Shown: positions 1 to 6,778 of the stretch, in pieces
Layout: each line of letters opens with the position of its first letter
Position numbering within the stretch: position 1 is the stretch's first letter
Source of the DNA: Candidatus Bathyarchaeota archaeon
GTDB taxonomy: Archaea; Thermoproteota; CALKCG01; B24; JAGTQN01
Assembly: GCA_018396395.1 (NCBI GenBank)
Contig: JAGTQN010000024.1
Location: forward strand, 1 to 12,014
DNA: 12,014 nucleotides
Direction: 5' to 3'
The notes under the pieces: generated by a model
Told to the model about the DNA's origin: nothing
Databases searched by the model: none
Seen by the model: the letters and a program-made list of their open reading frames with translations, nothing else
Program-made: the position numbers and the translations under genes

Positions 1-471
1 AGGTATGGCCGCATATATTTGGTGAAGACTTCTGCGGGGCAGGAGAAGAGCGTAGCCCAGATGATAGCTAGGCGGGTAAAATCCAAGGGGGAACCCTACA
101 CAAAGTCCATTAAATCCATCCTTTGTCCCGATGGACTTAAGGGATACATATTCGTAGAAGTGAGTAACCCCTATCAGCTTGATGAGATCCTTTATGGACT
201 CAGACATGTCAAGGCAAGGCTCCAAGGCTTCGTTCCAATAACTGAGCTGGAAAAATATCTCGTGACCAAGTCTCCTATAGAGGAAATAGCCGTTGGCGAT
301 AGCGTGGAGATCACGGGTGGTCCCTTTAAGTCCATGAGGGCTAGGGTAGTAGCCATTGATAAACAGAAGGGAGAGGCGACTGTAGAACTCCTAGAGGCCG
401 CCTTTACCCTTCCTATAACGATCTACGCGGATTACTTGCGAAGGGTCTCTTCCAGCGGGGAAGGAAGCTAG
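1..471 (+). CDS. spt5: Transcription elongation factor Spt5 (archaeal NusG homologue), 5' end outside the window
   Basis: Spt5 binds the RNA polymerase clamp together with Spt4 and raises processivity. The visible part begins in an open frame at base 1, and the residues before the first internal start (TTG at 19) read RYGRIYLVKTSAGQEKSVA. This matches the start of the NGN domain, so translation starts upstream of the window and the TTG is not the true start. The NGN domain covers roughly residues 1-85 of the visible protein (G-Y-I-F-V-E core, then a 'GFVPITELE' segment). A KOW domain follows, with the motif VGDSVEITGGPFKSMRARV, and ends in LRRV. The stop is TAG at 469-471. About 30 bp separate it from L11, the usual archaeal spt5-L11 arrangement. 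Family assignment is confident; only the extreme N-terminus is missing. Confidence 0.93.
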   Translation, partial: RYGRIYLVKTSAGQEKSVAQMIARRVKSKGEPYTKSIKSILCPDGLKGYIFVEVSNPYQLDEILYGLRHVKARLQGFVPITELEKYLVTKSPIEEIAVGDSVEITGGPFKSMRARVVAIDKQKGEATVELLEAAFTLPITIYADYLRRVSSSGEGS

Positions 472-483
472 AAACGCGGGCTT

Positions 484-489
484 AGGAGG
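484..489 (+). promoter_or_regulatory. Shine-Dalgarno AGGAGG before L11
   Basis: An exact AGGAGG lies in the short spt5-L11 intergenic space. It is 12 nt before a TTG at 502 and 18 nt before an ATG at 508, both in the L11 frame. The spacing is long for either, but favours the TTG slightly. This is the only nearby element that bears on the start choice. Confidence 0.5.
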
Positions 490-501
490 CTGAGATTCTA
501 G

Positions 502-1005
502 TTGAGTATGAGCGAAGAAAAATCCTTGGAATTCCTCATAGAAGGGGGATCCGCTACTGCTGGTCCGCCAATAGGTCCTGCCTTAGGACCATTGGGCGTG
601 AACGTACCTGCCATAGTTGAGGCCATCAACAAAGAAACGAAGGATTTCTCCGGTATGAGGGTCCCAGTAAAGGTGATAGTAAACACAAGGACTAAGGCCT
701 TCAGAATCGAAGTTGGAACTCCTACCACGGCAGCCCTCATAGTGAAGGAAGCGGGCATTTCCAAAGGCTCTGGGAAGGCTGGCTCAGAGTTTGTAGGGAA
801 CCTTAGTCTCGAGCAGGTTTTGAAAATAGCCAGAATAAGGCTAGGAAAAAGCTTAGCTAAATCCCTTAAGGATGTGGTTAAGGAAGTTCTTGGAACCTGT
901 TTGAGTATGGGCGTAAGGGTAGATGGAAAGAATCCTAAGGAGATGTTAAAGGAAATTATCGAGGGGAAGCATGGGGAGCTCTTTAAGGGGACGGAACATC
1001 ATTAG
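502..1005 (+). CDS. rpl11: 50S ribosomal protein L11 (uL11)
   Basis: uL11 forms the GTPase-associated centre of the large subunit together with the L10/L12 stalk, and binds a conserved 23S rRNA segment. The 167-residue product has the diagnostic N-terminal domain with a proline-rich loop (GSATAGPPIGPALGPLGVN, about residues 17-35). It then has the C-terminal RNA-binding domain with KIARIRLGKSLAKSLKDVVKEVLGTC and the final G-V-R-V-D-G-K-N-P segment. Archaeal L11 is about 160-165 residues, so this is full length. The start is either TTG 502 (closer to the AGGAGG) or ATG 508, a two-residue difference. It is probably cotranscribed with spt5. The L1-L10-L12 genes that usually follow are not here; a PRPP synthetase begins 68 bp after the stop. 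Confidence 0.96.
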   Translation: MSMSEEKSLEFLIEGGSATAGPPIGPALGPLGVNVPAIVEAINKETKDFSGMRVPVKVIVNTRTKAFRIEVGTPTTAALIVKEAGISKGSGKAGSEFVGNLSLEQVLKIARIRLGKSLAKSLKDVVKEVLGTCLSMGVRVDGKNPKEMLKEIIEGKHGELFKGTEHH

Positions 1006-1032
1006 GTTCCAGTACCAACTTCGTCCTGAGGA

Positions 1033-1046
1033 GAAAGCTTATTTTT
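1033..1046 (+). promoter_or_regulatory. Probable archaeal promoter (BRE + TATA) for prs
   Basis: GAAAGC followed by TTATTTTT looks like a purine-rich BRE plus a weak TATA box. Its centre is roughly 30 bp before the prs ATG at 1074. That spacing suits a transcript starting a few bases before the ATG, so prs may be transcribed independently of L11. Judged by motif and spacing only. Confidence 0.4.
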
Positions 1047-1073
1047 TCTCCAATTGGCATATTAGGGAATATT

Positions 1074-1970
1074 ATGAAGGTCAAGATAGTCGGAGGGCCG
1101 AGTTCAACAAAGCTTGCTGAGCTCATAAGCCTTCAAGGGAACCTCCCCATCGTCAGGGTAGGCTACAAGCGCTTTCCAGATGGAGAATTCTACTTCAGGT
1201 TTGAGGAAGACATCGAAGGGCAGGATCTTTTGATCGTCCAAAGCCTATACCCTCCAAGCGATGCCCATATCCTCGAGCTTCTTATGATGATTCATGGAGC
1301 CAAGGATCTTAAGGCTGGATCCATAGGGCTCTTCATTCCCTATTTGGCCTACAGTCGCCAAGATCAGCGATATCTTAGCGGAGAGACGATTAGCTCAGCT
1401 ATGTTGGCAGATCTTATCCAGGCAACCGGTGCCTCCTATCTCTACACTGTTGACATCCATGATAAGGCTGTCCTTCATAGATATCGCATTCCAGCCTTTA
1501 ACCTTACAGCTTCAAAGGAGCTTGCCCTCTACTTCGAAAGAAAGGGATTGAGGGACCCCATCATCATAGCTCCCGATGATGAAGAAGATGCTAGGGAAAG
1601 GGCTAGGGTGGCTGCTGAGACTATCAAAGGGGAATATGATTGCCTCACGAAGCGAAGGGATCGCCAAACTGGGGAGATAAGGACCCTTGAAAAAAGGCTA
1701 AGGGTTTCAGGTAGGGATGCCATCATCATCGACGATATTATAAGCACTGGAGGAACTGCTGCCAACGCCGTGAGGATTCTAAAAAAGCAAGGGGCTAGGC
1801 GAGTTTTCGTGGGGGCAACCCATGCCCTTCTCATAGGAAATGCCTTAGAGCTTCTTAAGGAAGCTGGGGCCGACGAGGTTGTAGGAACGGATTCTGTGCC
1901 TGGGGATGTGGCTAAGGTTACAACAGCCAATCTGATTCTCAAGGCTTTGGAAGAACATCGATGGTTGTAA
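1074..1970 (+). CDS. prs: Ribose-phosphate pyrophosphokinase (PRPP synthetase)
   Basis: The cytoplasmic enzyme transfers pyrophosphate from ATP to ribose 5-phosphate, giving PRPP for nucleotide, histidine and (in archaea) other pathways. The 298-residue product is close to the usual archaeal length of about 285-300. Visible motifs are R-F-P-D-G-E (residues 33-38), the ATP-binding YSRQDQ (93-98), V-D-I-H-D (126-130, metal/ribose side) and the PRPP loop DDIISTGGT (220-228). The flexible catalytic loop is K-R-R-D-R-Q-T-G-E (193-201). The segment at 166-177 reads APDDEEDARERA, where many homologues have a P-D-K-G or P-D-x-G type sequence; that is a modest variant. The ATG at 1074 puts the family's usual N-terminus (K-I-V-G-G-P-S-S) right at the start. 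Neighbours on the same strand are L11 and spt5. Confidence 0.95.
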   Translation: MKVKIVGGPSSTKLAELISLQGNLPIVRVGYKRFPDGEFYFRFEEDIEGQDLLIVQSLYPPSDAHILELLMMIHGAKDLKAGSIGLFIPYLAYSRQDQRYLSGETISSAMLADLIQATGASYLYTVDIHDKAVLHRYRIPAFNLTASKELALYFERKGLRDPIIIAPDDEEDARERARVAAETIKGEYDCLTKRRDRQTGEIRTLEKRLRVSGRDAIIIDDIISTGGTAANAVRILKKQGARRVFVGATHALLIGNALELLKEAGADEVVGTDSVPGDVAKVTTANLILKALEEHRWL

Positions 1971-1996
1971 AGCTTAGACCTTTCAAAACGTCTGAG

Positions 1997-2003
1997 TTTA
2001 TAG
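1997..2003 (+). promoter_or_regulatory. TATA-like box before a small membrane ORF
   Basis: TTTATAG is centred about 30 bp before the ATG at 2030. That is the spacing expected for a near-leaderless archaeal transcript. No strong BRE is visible. The box is the main support for the small ORF downstream. Confidence 0.3.
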
Positions 2004-2029
2004 AGTGCTAACTAATAATTCCTATTCCT

Positions 2030-2143
2030 ATGAATGCGGTAGAGATCGTGAGAAGTTATTTTTCAATTATCTTCTCTCCTATATTAACAGCCATTTTTGT
2101 TATATTCATTTTTGAAGAATTGAAAAAGGGATCCTTAAAATAA
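2030..2143 (+). CDS. Candidate 37-residue single-span membrane peptide
   Basis: A short ORF from ATG 2030 to TAA 2141-2143 encodes 37 residues. It has a short N-terminal part (MNAVEIVRSY), a hydrophobic stretch of about 18 residues (F-S-I-I-F-S-P-I-L-T-A-I-F-V-I-F-I-F), and a charged tail ending E-E-L-K-K-G-S-L-K. That is the layout of a single-pass membrane peptide. A TATA-like box sits about 30 bp upstream; there is no Shine-Dalgarno, which is normal for leaderless archaeal messages. I do not recognise a family. In AT-rich DNA, ORFs of this length with hydrophobic codons arise by chance, so it is only a candidate. Confidence 0.3.
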   Translation: MNAVEIVRSYFSIIFSPILTAIFVIFIFEELKKGSLK

Positions 2144-2323
2144 AAGAATACATCGTATATAGCTAAGCAAGTCTATGATGGAATTCTTTCAAACTAATTC
2201 AAATTCGATAGAACGCATGAGGGAAACATAATCGAGATTATAGAAAAATGATAGATCCGAAAATTCCTCATATAAACCATCATCTTATAAAAAAGAAGAG
2301 AATATATAAGTAAGTTTATTTTG

Positions 2324-2458
2324 ATGAGCAATTCCTCAATATTTCCAAAAGCTATTTCTAAATGCACATTTACTTATGCCTTCAAACCTTTGAAAACTCG
2401 CGAATTATGGTACAGAAGACTATTAATAGCTCAGATGGATGCTTTTAGTATTCTTTAA
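2324..2458 (+). CDS. Candidate 44-residue ORF, unknown
   Basis: ATG 2324 to TAA 2456-2458 encodes 44 residues, ending K-T-R-E-L-W-Y-R-R-L-L-I-A-Q-M-D-A-F-S-I-L. A strong TATA-like run (ATATATAAG) lies about 15-22 bp before the ATG, rather close for a promoter of this start. No family is recognised. It could be a gene fragment or chance in AT-rich sequence. Confidence 0.18.
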   Translation: MSNSSIFPKAISKCTFTYAFKPLKTRELWYRRLLIAQMDAFSIL

Positions 2459-2808
2459 CCTTAGACTATATTCAAAAAAGCTTTAAGAAAAATAGAAACT
2501 TCAAACCGTCTTCTGAAGATTTTTTAAGCTACGTATTCTTAATTTAACTCATTCTGCGATCATTTCATTAAGTATCCAAATAATGTAAGATCCTGCTCAA
2601 GGGCTCAACAATTCTTTTCTTGAACAAAATTCTATGATTACTTATTATTTATTGCCTTGAATATAAGTATGATTTGAAATTTTCACACTTAATCTGGGAA
2701 TTTGTTGGTGATGGGGAGGCCATTCATAGATCTTGTGGACGCCAACAATCCGTCATTATGATTTAAAATTTTTAATCAGCTCATAGCTTTCCATAGATTC
2801 TCAAAAAA

Positions 2809-3164
2809 TCATTTCACAATTAGCTCATCTTTAGAGTATACAGAGATTTCAAAGTTTTTCGAATATTTAATCGCTTTTCTAGGACATGTTTCTCCGCATT
2901 GTCCGCAGAAGATACATCTATCGAGACCGAAAGCCACCTTTCCATCCTCGGTTACTGATATAGCTCCCGAAGGGCACGTTCTTATGCATAAGAGGCAGCC
3001 GATGCAAGCTTCCCTATCATAGACGATTCGGCCTCTATATCGTTCTGAAAGGGGGCAACCTCGCCAGGCTTTGTAATATACTGTACTGTTAATGGCTTTT
3101 TAAAAACTGATTTAATGGCTTCTTTGAGCATACATCCAATTTTCATTTTCGCTTCACATCTCAT
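2809..3164 (-). pseudogene. NuoI/MbhN/HycF-like 2x[4Fe-4S] protein, frameshifted
   Basis: On the minus strand the first frame (start 3164, or internal ATGs at 3146 or 3131) reads MLKEAIKSVFKKPLTVQY...KPGEVAP. It then goes out of frame and stops at 2982. The next frame continues L-S-E-R-Y-R-G-R-I-V-Y-D-R-E and carries two ferredoxin clusters, CIGCLLCIRTCP and CIFCGQCGETCP, to a TGA at 2809-2811. Joined by one extra base in the G5 run at 3051-3055 (+ strand), it becomes an intact 118-residue protein with C54/57/60/64 and C84/87/90/94. N-terminus, R-G-R-I-V-Y-D linker and cluster spacing match NuoI of complex I and MbhN/HycF of membrane-bound hydrogenases. In those complexes the subunit passes electrons towards the membrane arm. 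No other complex subunit is nearby, so it is an orphan. It may be a true pseudogene or a homopolymer sequencing error. Confidence 0.85.
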
Positions 3165-3329
3165 AATCCTAAAAAGGATAGAAAAGTCGATATGGTGGAT
3201 AGGGGGAATGGTAGAAGAAAGTAAAAACGAAAGGTTTTCCTAGGCTTCAAAATAAGCTCTTCTGCTTCGACCTTTCAAACTTCAGGGTTTAAGAATCATA
3301 AAACTTCCTTCCGTTCTAAGGGATTAGCC

Positions 3330-4265
3330 TTAGGATATTCCAAGCCGAAGAAGCATTTCGCATGCTTTACAAAGCCTTCCTATACTAGGTTCTCCACAGC
3401 TCTCACACTCCCGAAGTTCCAAATCCTTCACAGCCATATTACTCCAAGACCTAATCTTTTCGAAGGTCTTAAGGATCGTGAACTTCATGCCTGGATGGGA
3501 GAATTCGAGGCGATTCACTATGCTTCTGACTTCCGTTCTTAAAGAGAGTCTTGCATAAGGGCAAGGCTTAGATTGGAACTTCAGTCCCAGCGTGTAGGCA
3601 TATAGGGTGATCTCAGGCTCAGGGATCTCATAAAAGGGCTTTACTCGGATAGGAAACCTTCCAAGGGAATTGGGGCTTATAGGTCCACTCCTTGCTAGGC
3701 GGAAGATATCCCCATGGAAAACATTGATGAGGAGTGTCTGAACTTCATCATCTAAGTTATGAGCCGTGGCAAGCTTTAAGACACCCAGCCTCCTGGCCCC
3801 TATGTTCAGAGCCTTTCTCCTTAGGACCCCACAGTAGGAACAGGGCTCAAGCCGGGATCCTAGGCTCCTTGCCTTTCCTACTATCTGGTCCAAGGTGGCA
3901 CCGTAGAGTTCCTCGAAGGAAACTATGATATGGGGTACCCTTAGTTCTGAGCAGACCTTACTGGCGATTTTTAGGGCCTCCTTCCTGTAGCCTGAGATAC
4001 CCTCATCGATTGTAATCGCCGAAAGGGAAACTTGGGGAAATTTAGCCTCTAGCTTTGAAAGGATATGGAGGAGGGTTGTGCTATCCTTCCCTCCAGAAAG
4101 GGCTATGGCTATTTTATCAGTACGGTTAAAGAGCTTGTAGCGCCTTATCGTAGTCTTTACCCGTTCTTCTAAGGATTGTTGAAAGTGCCTTTCGCAAAGG
4201 ATTTCCCCTGAGTAGAGGCGTCGAAAAAGGGCTTTGGCCCCACATCTTTGGCACTGAAAGGTCAA
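3330..4265 (-). CDS. TtuA/Ncs6-type tRNA 2-thiolation enzyme
   Basis: PP-loop ATPase that adenylates a tRNA uridine and inserts sulfur; in archaea such enzymes make 2-thiouridine at U54 (TtuA) or at wobble U34 (NcsA). The 311-residue protein has an N-terminal zinc site (C5, C8, C24, H27) and the PP-loop SGGKDS (57-62). A CSYC pair (C142, C145) plus C235 (K-P-C-P-Y-A) are the three cysteines expected to hold the catalytic Fe-S cluster. A-T-A-H-N-L-D-D-E is at 166-174, and a C-terminal zinc ribbon uses C287, C290, C299 and C302. All key residues are present. The start is a TTG (4263-4265), placed so the zinc site falls at the family's N-terminus; a GGGAGGG lies only 2 nt before it, oddly close. 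It begins 10 bp after the protease gene on the same strand, suggesting cotranscription. Which uridine is modified cannot be told. Confidence 0.88.
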   Translation of the reverse strand: MTFQCQRCGAKALFRRLYSGEILCERHFQQSLEERVKTTIRRYKLFNRTDKIAIALSGGKDSTTLLHILSKLEAKFPQVSLSAITIDEGISGYRKEALKIASKVCSELRVPHIIVSFEELYGATLDQIVGKARSLGSRLEPCSYCGVLRRKALNIGARRLGVLKLATAHNLDDEVQTLLINVFHGDIFRLARSGPISPNSLGRFPIRVKPFYEIPEPEITLYAYTLGLKFQSKPCPYARLSLRTEVRSIVNRLEFSHPGMKFTILKTFEKIRSWSNMAVKDLELRECESCGEPSIGRLCKACEMLLRLGIS

Positions 4266-4275
4266 AACCCTCCCA

Positions 4276-5433
4276 TCATATTTCCAAGGTTAGGTAATAT
4301 CCTATGCGCATGATAGTAAGAAGGATGTTTGACACGAGGATAGCAATGGCTATGGCGTTGATTGAGAACCTGATCCCCTTCCTTAGATTCTCCGATAAAC
4401 CGAGGCCTTCGAGGAGTGCTTTCACGTATCCATCCCCATCGAAGGGGTATAGAGGAAGCATATTGATCAATCCGACCCCGAAGTTGAGGGTGAATACGGA
4501 GGATAAAAAACCATAAACATAGAAGGACCATCTTGAAGCCATCGGAATTCCTCTAAAGGTGAAGTAAGGGAGGATGTAAAAGGTTGCTCCAATTCCATTT
4601 TTTTCCGATGGAAGCACCTTTACGGGGAAGGTCCCTCGATTCGTGGTTATGAGAATCGTAGCGTTATCATCGATGCCCTTAAGGAATTTTAATAAATCAT
4701 CATGGCTCCTTACGGCAGTACCATTTAAGGTCAATATGACATCCCAACTCTCAATACCTGCCTTTCCGGCTGGCCCCTCTGGAGAAACCTTGGCGACTAT
4801 GGCTCCTGCTGGACCTTGGAAGGCAACCAGCATAAGGAAAAAGGCGACCATGGCTACAGCTATATTGGCAGCAGAACCCGCGGCAAGGACCTTCATCCTA
4901 GATCTCCAAGAGGATTTCCTAAAGGATTCCTCATCGGGCTCAACGAAAGCCCCAAAAAGGATGAAAGCCCATATGAGCCCTGAAGACTTGATGGGAATGC
5001 CCTCGATTCGGGCTGCAATACCATGGGAAAACTCATGGCTAAACATGACGATGATGAGGGGAGCAAGAAGGTAGGCTAAGGATTCGAGCCCGATGGTCAA
5101 GCCAGGAATGAGGGGAGCAACGGCTCCAGCCTCCCTTGGGGAATAGAAAAAGGCATAAATGTTCCTAGTAAGGAAAAATAGGGCTCCAAGGCAAAGTCCT
5201 CCCGAAAGGAGGGTTCCAAGGGATATGAGAGTCCTCCAAATTCTCGGATGCCTCTCCGACATCTTTTCAATCCAACCGTTAAGCCTCTTGGTCTTAAGGG
5301 CTAGAAGCAAGGGACCTACCTCGATGCCATATTTTTCAAGGGGGAAAACCTTGGAAACTGCATAAAGAGCAGCCCATAGCAAGGCTGCCCCTAGGAGGAA
5401 AAGGATTCGGCTATCCATGTAGGCATCGACCAT
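4276..5433 (-). CDS. S2P-type intramembrane zinc metalloprotease (M50) with PDZ domain
   Basis: The 385-residue multi-pass membrane protein resembles site-2 proteases, which cut transmembrane segments of regulators. Hydrophobic segments begin at about residue 10. The zinc motif HEFSH is at 133-137 inside a membrane stretch (P-L-I-I-V-M-F-S-H-E-F-S-H-G). Further spans follow near 182-206. A PDZ domain covers about 208-275 (V-S-P-E-G-P-A-G-K-A-G-I-E-S-W-D-V-I-L-T-L-N-G). The second active-site motif, NMLPLYPFDGDG, is at 324-335 with D332 the expected third zinc ligand. A final span is near 358-378. All catalytic residues are present. ATG 5433 is used; an internal ATG five codons later is possible. 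It leads the minus-strand pair with the tRNA thiolase, though no functional link is evident. The substrate is unknown. Confidence 0.9.
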   Translation of the reverse strand: MVDAYMDSRILFLLGAALLWAALYAVSKVFPLEKYGIEVGPLLLALKTKRLNGWIEKMSERHPRIWRTLISLGTLLSGGLCLGALFFLTRNIYAFFYSPREAGAVAPLIPGLTIGLESLAYLLAPLIIVMFSHEFSHGIAARIEGIPIKSSGLIWAFILFGAFVEPDEESFRKSSWRSRMKVLAAGSAANIAVAMVAFFLMLVAFQGPAGAIVAKVSPEGPAGKAGIESWDVILTLNGTAVRSHDDLLKFLKGIDDNATILITTNRGTFPVKVLPSEKNGIGATFYILPYFTFRGIPMASRWSFYVYGFLSSVFTLNFGVGLINMLPLYPFDGDGYVKALLEGLGLSENLRKGIRFSINAIAIAILVSNILLTIMRIGYYLTLEI

Positions 5434-5455
5434 GGTTTTGTATCGTTAACATAGA

Positions 5456-5507
5456 ACTAGGTTAAGAAGATTTTGAATATTTCTCCTATGATGAAATAGA
5501 ACCTAGT
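5456..5507. repeat. 8-bp inverted repeat in divergent intergenic region
   Basis: ACTAGGTT (5456-5463) and AACCTAGT (5500-5507) are exact reverse complements 36 bp apart, upstream of the protease gene. They could be two operator half-sites or nothing. The 268-bp space also contains the EndA promoter and no gene. Confidence 0.25.
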
Positions 5508-5666
5508 CATGAAGGAATCCCTATCACCATAATTGTGAAGAATTTCTTTCTGTAAGATACCCTTCTGTAAAGGTTGTAGGGTTTCGATGATGAAACTTCC
5601 CCCTTGGGGATGCTAAGGAAGGCCTTTAGGAATGCCAAATACTGTGTTATATTATGATATGAATTC

Positions 5667-5675
5667 TTTTTATTC
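5667..5675 (+). promoter_or_regulatory. Probable TATA box for the EndA-family gene
   Basis: TTTTTATTC is centred about 31 bp before ATG 5702 in an otherwise featureless T-rich stretch. The spacing suits a leaderless or nearly leaderless archaeal transcript. No Shine-Dalgarno precedes the ATG. Confidence 0.4.
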
Positions 5676-5701
5676 TTCTTACCTAGATTCCCTCATTAGA
5701 C

Positions 5702-6262
5702 ATGATTATGGCTTCAAAAGGTGCGGGAAGCTTGTCCTCCTTCATGACGGGCGAGGGCATCCTTGAGGAAGGGCGGGTAATCGTAAGGGATAGGGAATAC
5801 GCTAGCTTTCTAAAGGAGAGGGGCTACGGAGTTTTGGAGGGCGAGGAGCTGGAACTTCTCCCGGAGGAAGCCCTATACCTCTCCGAGGATAAAAGGCTTA
5901 AGATAAAGGACAAAGATACGGGAGAGGAAGCTGGCTTCCAAAGTCTTGCTGAACGCTTCATAAGGGAACGCCCCGAGCTATGGATAAGATACCTCATCTA
6001 TCGAGACCTTCGGAAGAAGGGCTATGTCGTCAAGGATGGCTATGGCCTTGGATTGGACTTTCTAGTCTATGAAAGAGGATCCTTTGGAAAGGAACCTGCC
6101 AAGTTCTTAGTCTTGGGATTGTCAGAGGGCGAAACCTTAAAACTAGAGGGCCTCCTGGAGACTTTAAGGATGGCTATGGGGTCCAAGAAGGAACTTATCC
6201 TTGCCGTTGTGGAGAGTCGGGGGGATGTCGTCTATTATGCAGTTTCCTATGTGGGTTTCTAG
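5702..6262 (+). CDS. endA: tRNA-splicing endonuclease subunit (EndA family), catalytic His missing
   Basis: EndA cuts pre-tRNA (and pre-rRNA) introns at bulge-helix-bulge motifs. The 186-residue protein is the length of the short single-repeat subunits. It has the N-terminal domain (about 15-80) and the nuclease domain with YLIYRDLRKKGYVVKDGY...DFLVYERG. The end, DVVYYAVSYVGF, is close to that of Methanocaldococcus jannaschii EndA as I recall it. Aligned to that enzyme's triad Y115/H125/K156, the tyrosine (Y123) and lysine (K163) are present, but the histidine position holds proline (P132, in K-E-P-A-K-F-L-V). A subunit that has lost the triad suits the structural beta partner of a heterotetrameric enzyme, as in Thermoproteota. 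That type has broad specificity and can cut non-canonical introns such as those in the tRNA-Arg here. A second, catalytic subunit must then lie elsewhere. The start is ATG 5702, or ATG 5708 two codons on. Confidence 0.88.
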   Translation: MIMASKGAGSLSSFMTGEGILEEGRVIVRDREYASFLKERGYGVLEGEELELLPEEALYLSEDKRLKIKDKDTGEEAGFQSLAERFIRERPELWIRYLIYRDLRKKGYVVKDGYGLGLDFLVYERGSFGKEPAKFLVLGLSEGETLKLEGLLETLRMAMGSKKELILAVVESRGDVVYYAVSYVGF

Positions 6263-6268
6263 GATTTA

Positions 6269-6590
6269 TCAGATATGGGATGGAACAATTTCATCGTAGA
6301 TCTCAGGTTCATCCAAATAGAAGCCTTTACGTGCGGCTTCCTCTGAAGGATGCATGAGCCTTACCTGACAAGTTTTCTTCCGTGATACCTATGGCTTCAA
6401 GATCGCTCTTCACACTATCATGAAGCCGGAGTTCTACGATGAAATTGGCATTGGCTTCATGAGAGCGTTCCATTTCTTTTTCCGCATAATTTCTCTCTGC
6501 ATCAAAAACTGAACAAACCCTTCCCTTCTCGTATATGTTATGCCGATGGCAAACACCATCAAGAAAATGAAAACAAGAATCTAGGCTGAT
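6269..6590 (-). pseudogene. Decayed unknown gene with a frameshift
   Basis: On the minus strand one frame is open for about 86 codons without a usable upstream start (blocked by a TAG near 6591). It reads ...HNIYEKGRVCSVFDAERNY...ANANFIVELRLHDSV...EAIGITEENL and reaches a stop near 6334. Exactly there a second frame takes over: C-Q-V-R-L-M-H-P-S-E-E-A-A-R-K-G-F-Y-L-D-E-P-E-I-Y-D-E-I-V-P-S-H-I, ending at TGA 6269-6271. Both parts have protein-like, charged, non-repetitive composition and meet in the right order, as expected for one gene broken by a frameshift and a lost start. I do not recognise the family. It ends 7 bp past the EndA-gene stop, on the opposite strand. Confidence 0.5.
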
Positions 6591-6778
6591 CTAAAGAATG
6601 CTGGCATACGTAAACAAATAGAAGCTATTCGCCTATTAAATCATATCGTGCCTAGAAGGTACAGGAAAGGGAAGAAATATAATGCATGCTGAAAAAGATT
6701 CCCTAAAGATTAAAACTTTGAAGATCACCATAAATCCTCTTGAAGGTTAGGCTTGCGATAGCCTCGTCAAAGCTAAGA
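6591..6778. other. Intergenic remainder upstream of the enolase-superfamily gene
   Basis: AT-rich sequence between the decayed gene and the TATA box at 6779. It may include the lost 5' part of that gene, but no convincing frame was found. The in-frame TTG at 6740 is not taken as the start of the downstream gene, because the promoter and ribosome site lie after it. Confidence 0.5.

Larger units (their letters stand above)
1971..2808. other. AT-rich intergenic stretch without a recognisable gene
   Basis: About 840 bp separate prs from the ferredoxin remnant. The composition is strikingly AT-rich compared with the flanking genes, and stops are frequent in all six frames. No tRNA, rRNA or CRISPR-like repeat was seen. 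It holds two short ORFs (2030-2143 and 2324-2458) and one GC-richer patch (about 2698-2757). It may be a decayed accessory region or a site of past insertion. No terminal inverted repeats or target duplication were recognised by eye. Confidence 0.6.

Noticed and set aside
19..471. TTG at 19 as the Spt5 start
   Set aside because: The frame is open to base 1 and the preceding residues (R-I-Y) belong to the conserved NGN start, so the gene begins outside the window.
1971..2808. CRISPR array or insertion sequence in the AT-rich gap
   Set aside because: No regularly spaced repeat, no terminal inverted repeats and no transposase motif could be seen.
4304..5365. Plus-strand and alternative-frame open frames over the protease gene
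   Set aside because: The minus-strand frame has all M50 motifs in order; the others have none.
5488..5593. Two ATGATGA strings resembling box C of C/D guide RNAs
   Set aside because: No CUGA box D or D' is found at suitable distance, so a guide RNA cannot be supported.
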